64,000 nucleotides of DNA from Ulvibacter antarcticus (GTDB lineage: Bacteria > Bacteroidota > Bacteroidia > Flavobacteriales > Flavobacteriaceae): NCBI RefSeq assembly GCF_003688405.1, contig NZ_REFC01000012.1, positions 496,001 through 560,000 of the forward strand. Direction: 5' to 3'. The position numbers and the translations under genes were made by a program. The notes under the pieces are model-generated. The model searched no databases and was not told the origin of the DNA. It was given only the letters and a program-made list of their open reading frames with translations. The first letter of the stretch is position 1. Each line of letters begins with the position of its first letter. Below are positions 17,761-26,495 of the stretch, one piece after another.

Positions 17761-18222
17761 ATGAAAATTTATACGATTCACACAAAACAGAGGATTCCAA
17801 TTTCGAAAATCGAAGCCTGGGAGTTTCTCTCAGATCCTAAAAACTTGAAAGTGATTACCCCGGATTATATGGGATTTCATATCAAATCCGGAGCAGAAAA
17901 AGAAATGTATGCCGGACAGATTATCGAGTATATAGTTACGCCGGTGCTTGGTATTAAAACAAAATGGGTTACCGAAATCACTCATGTGAAGGCTAAATCC
18001 TATTTTGTAGATGAGCAGCGATTTGGTCCTTACGCGCTTTGGCATCACAAACATTTTATCAATGAAGTAGAAGGCGGAGTTGAAATGGAAGATCTTATTC
18101 ATTATAAAATTCCTTTTGGATTTTTAGGGCAATGGCTTCATCCTCTTTTAGTAAAACCGAAACTGGAAGAGATTTTTAACTATCGACAAATCGCATTAGA
18201 AAATCGCTTCGGAAAACTTTAG
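17761..18222 (+). CDS. SRPBCC-family ligand-binding protein
   Basis: A 153-residue START/Bet v1-like protein (SRPBCC superfamily). The N-terminal strand-helix pattern (TIHTKQRIPISKIEAWEFLS) and the C-terminal long helix (HPLLVKPKLEEIFNYRQIAL) are typical. It is the first gene of a tight operon with an SDR oxidoreductase (4-bp gap) and a photolyase (no gap). Family members bind hydrophobic ligands; in photolyase-linked clusters the ligand is unknown and the link to light stress is inferred from position. Confidence 0.85.
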   Translation: MKIYTIHTKQRIPISKIEAWEFLSDPKNLKVITPDYMGFHIKSGAEKEMYAGQIIEYIVTPVLGIKTKWVTEITHVKAKSYFVDEQRFGPYALWHHKHFINEVEGGVEMEDLIHYKIPFGFLGQWLHPLLVKPKLEEIFNYRQIALENRFGKL

Positions 18223-18225
18223 ACA

Positions 18226-18921
18226 ATGAAAAAAAATATACTTCTTATTGGAGGATCTTACGGAATTGGCAATGAAATCGCCAATCTTCTGAAAGATTCA
18301 CACAATGTACATATAGCATCCCGGAGCAACGAAAACCCTTCCGAGGGCATTACTCATTACTTTTTTGACGCACTAACTGATAATATTTTGGATCTGGAAC
18401 TGCCTGAAGAAATTCATGGATTTGTCTATTGTCCGGGATCCATCAATTTGAAACCTTTTAAAATGTTGCGACCGGAAAATTTTGAAGAAGATATGCAACT
18501 CAATTTTTTTTCACTTGTAAAAGTGATACAACAGTTATTGCCAAAATTTAAAGCAGCCGGTTCATCTAGTTTGGTTTTCTTTAGCACTGTGGCGGTAAAA
18601 ACGGGAATGCCCTTTCATACGAGTATCGCCGCTTCCAAAGGAGCAATTGAAGGATTTGCGAAAGCATTGGCGGCAGAGTACGCACCAAGTTTTAGGGTAA
18701 ACGTTATCGCACCATCCTTAACCGACACACCACTCGCAAGTAAATTACTAAACAACGAGGATAAGATTGTGAAAATGGGCGACCGACATCCTTTAAAACG
18801 CGTAGGGACCGCGAAAGACATTGCTGCAATGGCAACATTCTTATTAACTGATCAATCGTCATGGATTACCGGACAAATACTAGGCGTAGATGGCGGAATA
18901 TCAACTTTAAACCTTCAATAA
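18226..18921 (+). CDS. Short-chain dehydrogenase/reductase (SDR)
   Basis: A 231-residue classical SDR. The cofactor-binding motif reads GGSYGIGNEIA (near residue 9-19, a TGxxxGIG variant with GGS), the active-site serine is in FFSTVAVKTG, and the catalytic YxxxK is replaced: the segment reads HTSIAASKGAIEGFAKA, so the usual tyrosine position is occupied by Ile/Ala while Lys (SK) is kept. This loss of Tyr occurs in some SDRs and may alter activity. It is in the middle of the SRPBCC-SDR-photolyase operon. Confidence 0.88.
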   Translation: MKKNILLIGGSYGIGNEIANLLKDSHNVHIASRSNENPSEGITHYFFDALTDNILDLELPEEIHGFVYCPGSINLKPFKMLRPENFEEDMQLNFFSLVKVIQQLLPKFKAAGSSSLVFFSTVAVKTGMPFHTSIAASKGAIEGFAKALAAEYAPSFRVNVIAPSLTDTPLASKLLNNEDKIVKMGDRHPLKRVGTAKDIAAMATFLLTDQSSWITGQILGVDGGISTLNLQ

Positions 18922-20238
18922 TTGTCAAATAAAGTAAATATTTTTTGGTTCAGAAGAGATTTGAGATTGGAAGACAATCGTGGATTTTACAAGGCTTTAC
19001 ATGGAAAACATCCAGTACTTCCCATCTTTATATTTGATTCTGAAATACTTGATGAACTACCTAAAAACGATCCTAGAGTTTCATTTATTTCTGAAAGACT
19101 TCAGAAGATGCAGCAGTCATTAAAGGATCATGATAGTGGCATTGCGGTGTATCAAGGCACTCCTGAAGCCGTATTTAAACAAATCACTTCAGAATATACA
19201 ATAGCGAACGTTATTACAAATCATGACTACGAATCTTACTCCCTCGTGAGAGATTCCGAAGTGCAAACATTGCTTGAAAGCAAAGGTATTGGATTTTACA
19301 CCTATAAAGATCAGGTTATTTTTGAAAAGGATGAGGTTGTAAAATCGGATGGAACGCCATATGTTGTCTATACGCCTTATATGAAAACCTGGAAGTCTCA
19401 ATTTAAAACAGCTGTTGATTTAAAGAATTATGATTGTAAATCGCATTTTGACAATTTATTAAAAGGGACGTCACTACCGTTTCTCACTTTAGAAGATATC
19501 GGCTTTGAGAAAAGTGATATTCGCGTTCCCGACTTTGATATCTCCCCAGCTACGATTAAAAACTATCAAGCCACACGAAACTTCCCATCTGTAGAAGGCA
19601 CCTCTCATCTTGGTCCACATCTACGATTTGGCACCATTAGCATTCGTGAGGCCGTACGGAAAGCAATTTCAGAAAAGAATGAAATCTTTTGGCAAGAGTT
19701 GATTTGGAGAGAATTCTTTATGCAAATTCTATGGCACTTTCCGAAAACAGTAAATAATGCTTTCAGAAAAAAATACGATCTGATCGAATGGCGGAATAAT
19801 GAGAAGGAATTTGAAAAATGGAAGTCTGGAAAAACAGGATATCCTTTAGTAGATGCCGGTATGCGAGAATTAAACAAAAGCGGATATATGCACAATAGAG
19901 TGCGAATGTTGGTTGCGAGTTTTTTGTGCAAACACTTATTAATAGATTGGCGTTGGGGGGAGGCCTATTTTGCTGAAAAACTTTTAGATTATGAGCAGGC
20001 CAGCAATGTAGGGAATTGGCAATGGGCTGCCGGAAGTGGTGTTGATGCAGCCCCTTACTTTAGAATTTTTAATCCCACCACTCAAATTGAAAAGTTTGAT
20101 AAGGACCATATCTATATCAAAAAGTGGATTCCAGAGTATGGAACTGATCAATATCCCGAACAATTAGTCGACCATAAAATGGCGCGTGAACGCTGCTTAA
20201 AAGTATACAAAGAAGCTGTTTCTCAACATATTGTATGA
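18922..20238 (+). CDS. phr: Deoxyribodipyrimidine photolyase / cryptochrome-family flavoprotein
   Basis: A 438-residue protein: N-terminal alpha/beta antenna domain (VNIFWFRRDLRLEDNRG) and C-terminal FAD-binding helical domain (LIWREFFMQILWHFP, AGMRELNKSGYMHNRVRMLV, NVGNWQWAAGSGVDAAPYFR). It uses light to split pyrimidine dimers; DNA-binding and flavin residues look intact. The start is TTG directly after the SDR stop codon, so it is translationally coupled. Class I CPD type is most likely; a 6-4 or cryptochrome role cannot be excluded by eye. Confidence 0.93.
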   Translation: MSNKVNIFWFRRDLRLEDNRGFYKALHGKHPVLPIFIFDSEILDELPKNDPRVSFISERLQKMQQSLKDHDSGIAVYQGTPEAVFKQITSEYTIANVITNHDYESYSLVRDSEVQTLLESKGIGFYTYKDQVIFEKDEVVKSDGTPYVVYTPYMKTWKSQFKTAVDLKNYDCKSHFDNLLKGTSLPFLTLEDIGFEKSDIRVPDFDISPATIKNYQATRNFPSVEGTSHLGPHLRFGTISIREAVRKAISEKNEIFWQELIWREFFMQILWHFPKTVNNAFRKKYDLIEWRNNEKEFEKWKSGKTGYPLVDAGMRELNKSGYMHNRVRMLVASFLCKHLLIDWRWGEAYFAEKLLDYEQASNVGNWQWAAGSGVDAAPYFRIFNPTTQIEKFDKDHIYIKKWIPEYGTDQYPEQLVDHKMARERCLKVYKEAVSQHIV

Positions 20239-20289
20239 TTTTTCCTATAAAAATTATTGTTTAATCGTATTTTTATATATATTTAACGA

Positions 20290-20297
20290 TATATTTG
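20290..20297 (+). promoter_or_regulatory. -7 promoter element of the YjdI-like gene
   Basis: TATATTTG matches TAnnTTTG, 38 bp before the ATG at 20336. Confidence 0.45.
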
Positions 20298-20335
20298 CCT
20301 TATTAGCAATTACATAACCCCCAAAATGTAAGCTT

Positions 20336-20557
20336 ATGGAAATTCTTGCCACCGAATTCACCAATGGTGAAATCACAGTAACTTTCGAACCAAAAAAATG
20401 CATTCACGCCGAGCGATGTGCCAAAGGTTTATCTGAAGTATTTCGAACAACTGTCATACCTTGGATCGATATAGATGCGGCTACTTCACAAAAAATTATT
20501 GCACAAATTAAAAAATGTCCCTCCGGTGCTCTCAATTACTGTAGGAATGAAGACTAA
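20336..20557 (+). CDS. (4Fe-4S) mono-cluster protein, YjdI-like
   Basis: A 73-residue ferredoxin-like protein of the divergent 4Fe-4S type (Fer4_19). Four cysteines in the expected spacing are KKCIHAERC (22 and 28) and KKCPSGALNYC near the C-terminus. E. coli YjdI is similar in size and layout; the physiological partner is not known. A separate TAnnTTTG promoter indicates it is not part of the photolyase operon. Confidence 0.88.
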   Translation: MEILATEFTNGEITVTFEPKKCIHAERCAKGLSEVFRTTVIPWIDIDAATSQKIIAQIKKCPSGALNYCRNED

Positions 20558-20586
20558 TGGATGTTAAAAAAAACTAAATTTGTTTG

Positions 20587-20594
20587 TAAATTTG
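20587..20594 (+). promoter_or_regulatory. -7 promoter element of the coiled-coil membrane protein gene
   Basis: TAAATTTG matches TAnnTTTG, about 68 bp before the ATG at 20663. A second copy of the same octamer lies 12 bp upstream (20575-20582). Confidence 0.45.
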
Positions 20595-20662
20595 GGTCGT
20601 TTCACACAATTTTTCTACTCTTGTAGTGTTAAATTATTTGAATTGACCTAACCTCTCTTATA

Positions 20663-21241
20663 ATGAATTTTAAATTTTTCGCACTTATCACTTTTATGTG
20701 TGCATCCCTATCCGTTTTTTCACAGGAAAACGGTAACACTATTGAAGACCAATTTGTCGATGTTGTTGACAAATCGAACAACTATCAGGAATTTAAGGTA
20801 ATTAAGAAATCCAAGATTAATGTCTTGAGAAAAAACATCCTCGATTCTGTTGCAGCTCTAGAAAATACGATCACAACGGCATACGCCGAAATTGATACTC
20901 AAAAGACTGAAATTTCTACTCTTAAGGCAACACTCGCCACTACTCAGGATAATTTATCTGTTTCCAAAGAGAAAGAAGACGGTATAGAACTTATCGGTAT
21001 ACTTACACAAAAATCCACTTACAATACCGTTATGTGGTCTATTGTACTTGTTTTACTTGCAATACTCGCTTTCTTATTTTATAAATTTAAAAATAGTCAT
21101 GCGGTAACAAAGGATGCCAAATTGAGACTTGATGAGACAGAAAGTGAATTTGACGCCCACCGAAGAAAGACTTTGGAAAACGAGCAGCAATTAAGAAGGA
21201 AGCTACAAGATGAAATTAACAAGAATAGGAATGTTTCTTAG
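20663..21241 (+). CDS. Exported single-pass coiled-coil membrane protein, unknown function
   Basis: A 192-residue protein with a signal peptide (MNFKFFALITFMCASLSVFS), a periplasmic segment with a long heptad-rich helix (about 60-105), one membrane helix (about 120-140, MWSIVLVLLAILAFLFY) and a charged cytoplasmic coiled coil rich in Glu/Arg (about 150-190). Flavobacterial homologues are often labelled tRNA (guanine-N1)-methyltransferase; I see no methyltransferase motif here and think that label is an error. Role unknown. Confidence 0.82.
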   Translation: MNFKFFALITFMCASLSVFSQENGNTIEDQFVDVVDKSNNYQEFKVIKKSKINVLRKNILDSVAALENTITTAYAEIDTQKTEISTLKATLATTQDNLSVSKEKEDGIELIGILTQKSTYNTVMWSIVLVLLAILAFLFYKFKNSHAVTKDAKLRLDETESEFDAHRRKTLENEQQLRRKLQDEINKNRNVS

Positions 21242-21270
21242 TTAATAAATCTTTACCACCACCACCCAAT

Positions 21271-21351
21271 AACATCCCTCTGTATCTCCTCTCAAATGGA
21301 GACGTAACAAAGTATTCCCTTACTTCGAAGGAAGAGTTGGGGAAGGATGTT
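21271..21351. repeat. Dispersed inverted-repeat element (AACATCC...GGATGTT ends)
   Basis: The stretch begins AACATCC and ends GGATGTT (inverted ends), with internal hairpins TCTCC/GGAGA (TCTCCTCTCAAATGGAGA) and CTTCGAAG. It has the look of a folded intergenic repeat. Only one copy is in the window, so the repeat status is inferred. Confidence 0.5.
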
Positions 21352-21370
21352 TCATAAAGTACTTATATAA

Positions 21371-21406
21371 TTAAAAAACACCCTATACTTTATTAAATAT
21401 AGGGTG
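21371..21406 (-). terminator. Terminator of murA
   Basis: A perfect 9-bp stem (CACCCTATA / TATAGGGTG, 21379-21406) is followed by a T run on the minus strand, 25 bp after the murA stop. Confidence 0.85.
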
Positions 21407-21430
21407 CTTGTAAATTTTTATCTTTTTGGT

Positions 21431-22744
21431 TTAGCTTTCCGTTCGGGTGATCTTCGCACCAATAGCTCTTAATCTTTCATCAATATTCTCATACCCTCGA
21501 TCTATCTGTTCGATATTATGTATAATACTGGTTCCTTTAGCAGATAAAGCGGCAATCAACAAAGAAATACCTGCTCGAATATCTGGAGACACCATCGTCG
21601 TTGCTTTTAAGGCCGACGTAAAATTATGCCCTATTACAGTCGCACGATGAGGATCACATAAAATTATCTTTGCGCCCATATCGATGAGTTTATCTACGAA
21701 GAATAATCTGCTTTCAAACATCTTTTGATGTATCAAAACACTACCCTTTGCCTGCGTACAAACGACTAATACAATACTCAATAGATCCGGTGTAAATCCG
21801 GGCCAAGGAGCATCCGCCACTGTTAAGATCGATCCGTCGATATATCCTTGAATTTCATAAGATTCATGTGCAGGAATATAAATATCATCACCTCGTTTTT
21901 CAAGTGTGATACCTAGTTTTCTAAAGGTATCAGGGATAAGTCCAAGATTTTCCCAACTCACATCTTTAATTGTGATTTCACTATGTGTCATAGCTGCCAA
22001 GCCAATCCAACTTCCAATTTCGATCATATCCGGAAGCACACGATGTTTACAACCACCAAGTTTCTTTACTCCTTCAATAACAAGTAAGTTAGAACCAATA
22101 CCTTTTATATCGGCACCCATGGAATTTAGCATTTTACAAAGTTGCTGCAAATAAGGTTCACATGCAGCATTATAAATGGTAGTAGTTCCCTTAGCGAGAA
22201 CAGCAGCCATCACAATATTGGCCGTCCCCGTTACAGAAGCCTGATCCAATAGCATATAGGCGCCGGTAAGTCCGTTAGGAGCTTCAACCCCATAAAAACG
22301 TTCTTCTTTATTATATCTGAAAGTAGCTCCAAGATTAATAAACCCTTCAAAGTGAGTATCTAGTCGACGTCTTCCAATTTTATCTCCACCCGGTCTTGGT
22401 ATATATCCTTTTCCGAAGCGAGACAATAAAGGACCAACAATCATGATAGAACCTCTAAGTGAGCTTCCCTCCTCTTTGAAAAGTTCAGATTCCAGGTATT
22501 CTAGATTTAAGTCATCTGCTTTAAAAGCATACTTACCTTTTCCTAGTTTCTGGGTTTTTACGCCTAAGTTGCCTAGAATTCCAATAAGTTTATTGACGTC
22601 ACGTATATCGGGAATATTCTCGATAATGACTTCTTCCGAAGTAAGTAAAACGGCACAGAGTATTTGTAAAGCCTCGTTTTTGGCTCCTTGGGGGCGGATA
22701 GATCCTTTTAGTTTATGCCCACCTTCAATTTGAAAAGTTCCCAT
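21431..22744 (-). CDS. murA: UDP-N-acetylglucosamine 1-carboxyvinyltransferase (MurA)
   Basis: First committed step of peptidoglycan synthesis: transfers enolpyruvate from phosphoenolpyruvate to UDP-GlcNAc in the cytosol. 437 residues with both alpha/beta inverted barrels; KNE (22-24) and the PDIRAGISLLIAALSAKG block are intact. The catalytic loop reads RPGGDKIGRRRLD, so the cysteine that fosfomycin alkylates (Cys115 in E. coli) is aspartate here (Asp121). Such Asp-type MurA is active and fosfomycin-insensitive in other bacteria. The gene follows DUF4290 by 17 bp on the same strand. Confidence 0.96.
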   Translation of the reverse strand: MGTFQIEGGHKLKGSIRPQGAKNEALQILCAVLLTSEEVIIENIPDIRDVNKLIGILGNLGVKTQKLGKGKYAFKADDLNLEYLESELFKEEGSSLRGSIMIVGPLLSRFGKGYIPRPGGDKIGRRRLDTHFEGFINLGATFRYNKEERFYGVEAPNGLTGAYMLLDQASVTGTANIVMAAVLAKGTTTIYNAACEPYLQQLCKMLNSMGADIKGIGSNLLVIEGVKKLGGCKHRVLPDMIEIGSWIGLAAMTHSEITIKDVSWENLGLIPDTFRKLGITLEKRGDDIYIPAHESYEIQGYIDGSILTVADAPWPGFTPDLLSIVLVVCTQAKGSVLIHQKMFESRLFFVDKLIDMGAKIILCDPHRATVIGHNFTSALKATTMVSPDIRAGISLLIAALSAKGTSIIHNIEQIDRGYENIDERLRAIGAKITRTES

Positions 22745-22761
22745 AAATTATGGCAGATATT

Positions 22762-23421
22762 TTAGTAACGCTTACGGTTTGTATTTCGATTCGAATTGCT
22801 TTTGTAATTCTTTTTTCCTGAAGTGCTCGAAGTACTACTGTAGCGCTTTTTAGATTTTAGTAAAGCTGAAGCATCAGAAAGGTCTTCATCGCTATTTTTT
22901 AGGTTTATTTTTCCATCTGAAAGTTCAAACAAATGATTAAAAATCACGTCATCTTCAACCGTATCTTTGTTCCAATTAAGGAAACATTTTTTCATATGAT
23001 TGGCAATGGTAAGAATTAAACCTTCTTTTTTGTCGCCTTCTTCCCATCCAACAGCTACATCAATCATTCGTTTAATATTATTTCCGTAGAAACGATATTT
23101 TGGAAAATTCTGTGGATAATCTAAAGGTTCAGGGCGTTCCGCTAATTCTTCACGGGTTGGAATTGGAAAAGGAGAGTCAACATCTAGTTTAAAATCTGAA
23201 ATAATAAACAACTGATCCCAAAGCATGGGCTGGAAATCCGGCACATCTCTTAAGTGGGGGTTTAAATTTCCCATTACGGCAATAATGCTTTTCGCTATTT
23301 TATTGCGTTCAACTCTATCTTCGGTTGCAACGGCCTGATCGACCATTTTTTGCATATGACGTCCATACTCGGGAATAATGAGTTTAGGTCGTTCTGTATT
23401 GTATTCTATGTCTTGTATCAA
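22762..23421 (-). CDS. DUF4290 domain protein
   Basis: A 219-residue soluble protein of the DUF4290 family, which is confined to Bacteroidetes and usually lies upstream of murA, as here. The N-terminal block (YNTERPKLIIPEYGRHMQKM) and the PLDYPQNFPKYRFYGNN segment are recognisable. The last ~35 residues are a low-complexity basic Ser/Lys/Asn/Arg tail (SSTSSTSGKKNYKSNSNR), suggesting RNA or nucleic-acid contact. No catalytic motif; function unknown, possibly linked to cell-wall synthesis by its neighbour. Confidence 0.88.
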   Translation of the reverse strand: MIQDIEYNTERPKLIIPEYGRHMQKMVDQAVATEDRVERNKIAKSIIAVMGNLNPHLRDVPDFQPMLWDQLFIISDFKLDVDSPFPIPTREELAERPEPLDYPQNFPKYRFYGNNIKRMIDVAVGWEEGDKKEGLILTIANHMKKCFLNWNKDTVEDDVIFNHLFELSDGKINLKNSDEDLSDASALLKSKKRYSSTSSTSGKKNYKSNSNRNTNRKRY

Positions 23422-23539
23422 AATGTAAGTATTAGGAAGTATTCTTTAATTCGGAACAACCTTATGAAAGAACAACAGATGTCGATCTGAATCTAAGGTA
23501 TTTGCCGGGGCGAGTAATACGGTACGCAAAATACTAAAT

Positions 23540-23830
23540 TTATAAGGAAATTACGCCTTCAACCGTAGAAACTTCACGATATTTTTCAATAACTGCCTTC
23601 GGCGATTCCATGGTTACTTTAATAGATATACTTGTATAAGTGCCTTTTGATGAGTCTCTTGTATTAATAACGGCGTCAGTTTTATCGAAAATGGATTCAA
23701 TTTCTGCGATCTTTTCAAGCTCCGAAGGTACTATAAACTTAAATAAATAAGGTGCTGGCCACTTTGTATCACCCTTTAGTTGTTCTTCTAAGCGGGCGTA
23801 AAAATCATTCGTTTTTTCGTCTTCTTTCAT
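23540..23830 (-). CDS. DUF493 family protein (YbeD-like)
   Basis: A 96-residue ACT-like ferredoxin-fold protein of the DUF493/YbeD family. The core strands (PAPYLFKFIVPSELEKIAEI and YTSISIKVTMESPKAVIEKY) fit the family. The acidic N-terminus (MKEDEKTNDFYARL) is common in Bacteroidetes members. Thought to be a small regulatory fold; no function is established. Own TATCTTTG promoter. Confidence 0.88.
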   Translation of the reverse strand: MKEDEKTNDFYARLEEQLKGDTKWPAPYLFKFIVPSELEKIAEIESIFDKTDAVINTRDSSKGTYTSISIKVTMESPKAVIEKYREVSTVEGVISL

Positions 23831-23853
23831 TTGATTTCTTCAATTTATTACTA

Positions 23854-23861
23854 CAAAGATA
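23854..23861 (-). promoter_or_regulatory. -7 promoter element of the DUF493 gene
   Basis: Minus strand reads TATCTTTG, an exact TAnnTTTG match 24 bp upstream of the ATG. Confidence 0.5.
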
Positions 23862-24004
23862 GGTTTTCAGTATCAATAAATATTTACGAACTTTGTCTAA
23901 TAAGTAAAGCTAACCGAAGCTTGCAATTACTATAATTCTAAAGCACAGATACTAAAAAAGCTGACTTAGATCTTTACAGCAAAATTTCATTAAAAGGGAA
24001 ACGA

Positions 24005-24550
24005 TTGAAAACAAAAAGAATTGTCATTACCGGAGGGCCGGGCTCTGGAAAAACCACTTTAATACATCATCTAGAAAATAAAGGCTACAATTGTATCCAT
24101 GAGATATCTCGCGATGTGATTCGAGAAGCTCAGCAAGAAGGAATTGAACAATTATTTTTAACGAATCCGTTGCTATTTAGTCAGAAATTATTAGAAGGAA
24201 GATATAAGCAGTTTATGTCGGCTTCAGAAAATCAAAAAGGCTTGCTTTTCTTCGATCGAGGAATGCCGGACGTAACAGCTTATATGGATTATATTGGTTC
24301 TCATTATCCGAAAAACTTTTCAGAAACCTGTCAAACAAATCGATACGACACTATTTTCTTACTTCCTCCCTGGAAGTCTATTTACAAACAAGATAACGAA
24401 CGCTATGAATCTTATGAAGAAGCTGAAAAAGTGTACGATTTTTTACTGAAAGGCTATAGAAATTACAACTATGAAGTTATTGAAGTACCTACAGGACCAG
24501 TGCAAGACCGATGTGAATACATCGTACAACATTTGAAAAAACTATTTTGA
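24005..24550 (+). CDS. AAA_28-type ATP/NTP-binding protein
   Basis: A 181-residue P-loop protein. Walker A is GGPGSGKTTL (about 9-18); FFDRGMPD (about 81-88) fits the second acidic motif of nucleotide kinase-like NTPases. The start is TTG (MKTKRIVITGG). Homologues are annotated as AAA family ATPase, and some are thiamine-triphosphate- or nucleotide kinase-like; substrate unknown. Its stop overlaps the recQ start (TTGA), so the two are translationally coupled. Confidence 0.85.
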   Translation: MKTKRIVITGGPGSGKTTLIHHLENKGYNCIHEISRDVIREAQQEGIEQLFLTNPLLFSQKLLEGRYKQFMSASENQKGLLFFDRGMPDVTAYMDYIGSHYPKNFSETCQTNRYDTIFLLPPWKSIYKQDNERYESYEEAEKVYDFLLKGYRNYNYEVIEVPTGPVQDRCEYIVQHLKKLF

Positions 24551-26442
24551 AAACGCCCATCCAAATTCTGGAACGCTATTGGGGATTCACCTCCTTTAGA
24601 TCAAAGCAAGAGGAGATTATCAACTCATTGTTGGACGGAAGGGACACTGTAGCTTTACTTCCTACCGGCGGTGGGAAATCAATCTGTTTTCAAGTGCCAG
24701 CCCTGGTCAATGCTGGTATATGTATCGTCGTTTCACCCCTTATTGCCTTAATGAATGATCAGGTGCAATCTTTAAAAGAAAAAGGCATAAAGGCGCTTAC
24801 AATTTCGGGAGGGATAACGCCTCATGACCTTAGTGTTTTACTGGATAATGCAATCTTCGGAAATTATAAATTTTTATATCTCTCTCCGGAAAGATTACAG
24901 CTTGAAATGGTACAGAATGCCATTAAACAAATGAACGTTAATCTAATCGCGGTCGATGAGGCGCATTGTATTTCACAGTGGGGGAACGATTTTCGTCCTG
25001 CCTATAAAAACATCACCATTCTTAGAGAGATTCGCCCTTTGGCACCGGTGATTGCGTTAACTGCCACTGCAACGCCCGAGGTACTTGAAGATACTATTTC
25101 GGAACTCCACCTTGAACTTCCAAATATATTTAAGGACTCTTTTCTTCGGAAAAACTTGTCGTATCGGGTGCTGGAGGAAGACGATAAATTGTATCGTATT
25201 CAGGAACTTCTTAAAAATAATCCGGGATCTGCCATTGTATATGTCCGAAGCAGAAAGAGTGCGGTAGAAGTTAACAATCAGCTGAATCATTTAGGAATTA
25301 CAAGTACATTTTACCACGGCGGAATTTCGGCCAAAGACAAGGATTCCCGCTTTCAAGCTTGGAAAAATCGTCGTGTATCCACGATGGTCGCTACAAACGC
25401 CTTTGGTATGGGAATCGATCATCCGGATGTCCGGTTTGTGATACATATTCAATTACCGGAAAGCCTGGAAAGTTACTTTCAAGAAGCAGGACGGGCGGGA
25501 CGTGACGGAGAATATGCAACTGCGGTAATAGTGTTTAATTCGTACGATAAAATTTTAGTGCAAAAGCAGTTTATTGACTCGTTAGCGACCCCAAAAGATC
25601 TCAAAACTATATATAGAAACCTGCACAATTATTTTCAGATATCCTATGGTGAAGGGGAGTATGAGCAGTTTAGTTTTAGTTTTTCAAATTTTTGTGAGAC
25701 CTACAAACTGAACACTTTATTAGCTTACAATGCATTGAACACTTTGGATCGATTGACAATTATACAACTCACTAAAGAATTTGGAAGGAGGTCTATACTT
25801 CGTTTTTTAGTGCCTTCGGAAACTTTGCTGGATTATTTTGAAACTGACGTAAAGGCTTCTATTATTGGAAAGACAATTCTTAGGTTGTATGGCGGTATTT
25901 TTGAAGCACCCACCGCTGTGAATCTGGATTTGGTTTCAAAAAAATCGGGGCAGAATATATCCGATATCATTTCCGAAGTAAAAAAAATGGAACAAAAGGA
26001 ACTTTTGGAACTCACTTTACATATTACCGACGCTTCACTTACGTTTTTGGTCCCGAGAGAAGATGATAAAACCATTAATGTTGTGGCGAGAGAAGTGAAT
26101 GCTTTAAATGAAAAGAAAAAAAATCAGGTGCAGGCTGTTCTCGATTATGTCGCTAATGATACAGTTTGCAGGAATCTTCAGTTGGTGCAGTATTTTGGGG
26201 AAAAAAATTCAGAAGCTTGTGGAGTTTGTTCGGTTTGTATTAAAAACAACACTCCGCTTAGCAAAAAAGAAGTCAGAGACATTTCAGATAAAATAAAAAA
26301 TGCCTTAAAAGAAAGGCCAATGAGTTCGCGAGAGCTTTCAGAAAAACTTATTTTTACCGAGTCGGAAGTAGTAAAGGTGTTGGAATTATTGATGGCTTCG
26401 GAAATGATCAAGGTAAATAATAAAAATGAGTACTATATATAA
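24547..26442 (+). CDS. recQ: ATP-dependent DNA helicase RecQ
   Basis: 631-residue superfamily 2 helicase that unwinds recombination and replication intermediates 3' to 5'. Walker A LLPTGGGKSICFQ (38-50), DEAH box (137-140) followed by the aromatic-rich loop CISQWGNDFRP, motif VI QEAGRAGRDG, and the RecQ-Ct zinc cysteines (CRNLQLVQYFGE, CGVCSVC, about 535-560) are present. The C-terminus is a winged helix and the HRDC domain is absent, so this is the shorter Bacteroidetes type. TTG start overlapping the previous stop. Confidence 0.95.
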   Translation: MKTPIQILERYWGFTSFRSKQEEIINSLLDGRDTVALLPTGGGKSICFQVPALVNAGICIVVSPLIALMNDQVQSLKEKGIKALTISGGITPHDLSVLLDNAIFGNYKFLYLSPERLQLEMVQNAIKQMNVNLIAVDEAHCISQWGNDFRPAYKNITILREIRPLAPVIALTATATPEVLEDTISELHLELPNIFKDSFLRKNLSYRVLEEDDKLYRIQELLKNNPGSAIVYVRSRKSAVEVNNQLNHLGITSTFYHGGISAKDKDSRFQAWKNRRVSTMVATNAFGMGIDHPDVRFVIHIQLPESLESYFQEAGRAGRDGEYATAVIVFNSYDKILVQKQFIDSLATPKDLKTIYRNLHNYFQISYGEGEYEQFSFSFSNFCETYKLNTLLAYNALNTLDRLTIIQLTKEFGRRSILRFLVPSETLLDYFETDVKASIIGKTILRLYGGIFEAPTAVNLDLVSKKSGQNISDIISEVKKMEQKELLELTLHITDASLTFLVPREDDKTINVVAREVNALNEKKKNQVQAVLDYVANDTVCRNLQLVQYFGEKNSEACGVCSVCIKNNTPLSKKEVRDISDKIKNALKERPMSSRELSEKLIFTESEVVKVLELLMASEMIKVNNKNEYYI

Positions 26443-26495
26443 GGTATAGCCGAAACCGATTAAACGGACAAATAACACTAGCAAAAAGAAAAACT

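Noticed and set aside
20663-21241. tRNA (guanine-N1)-methyltransferase label for the coiled-coil membrane protein
   Set aside because: No methyltransferase motif or knot is visible; the protein has a signal peptide, one membrane helix and coiled coils.
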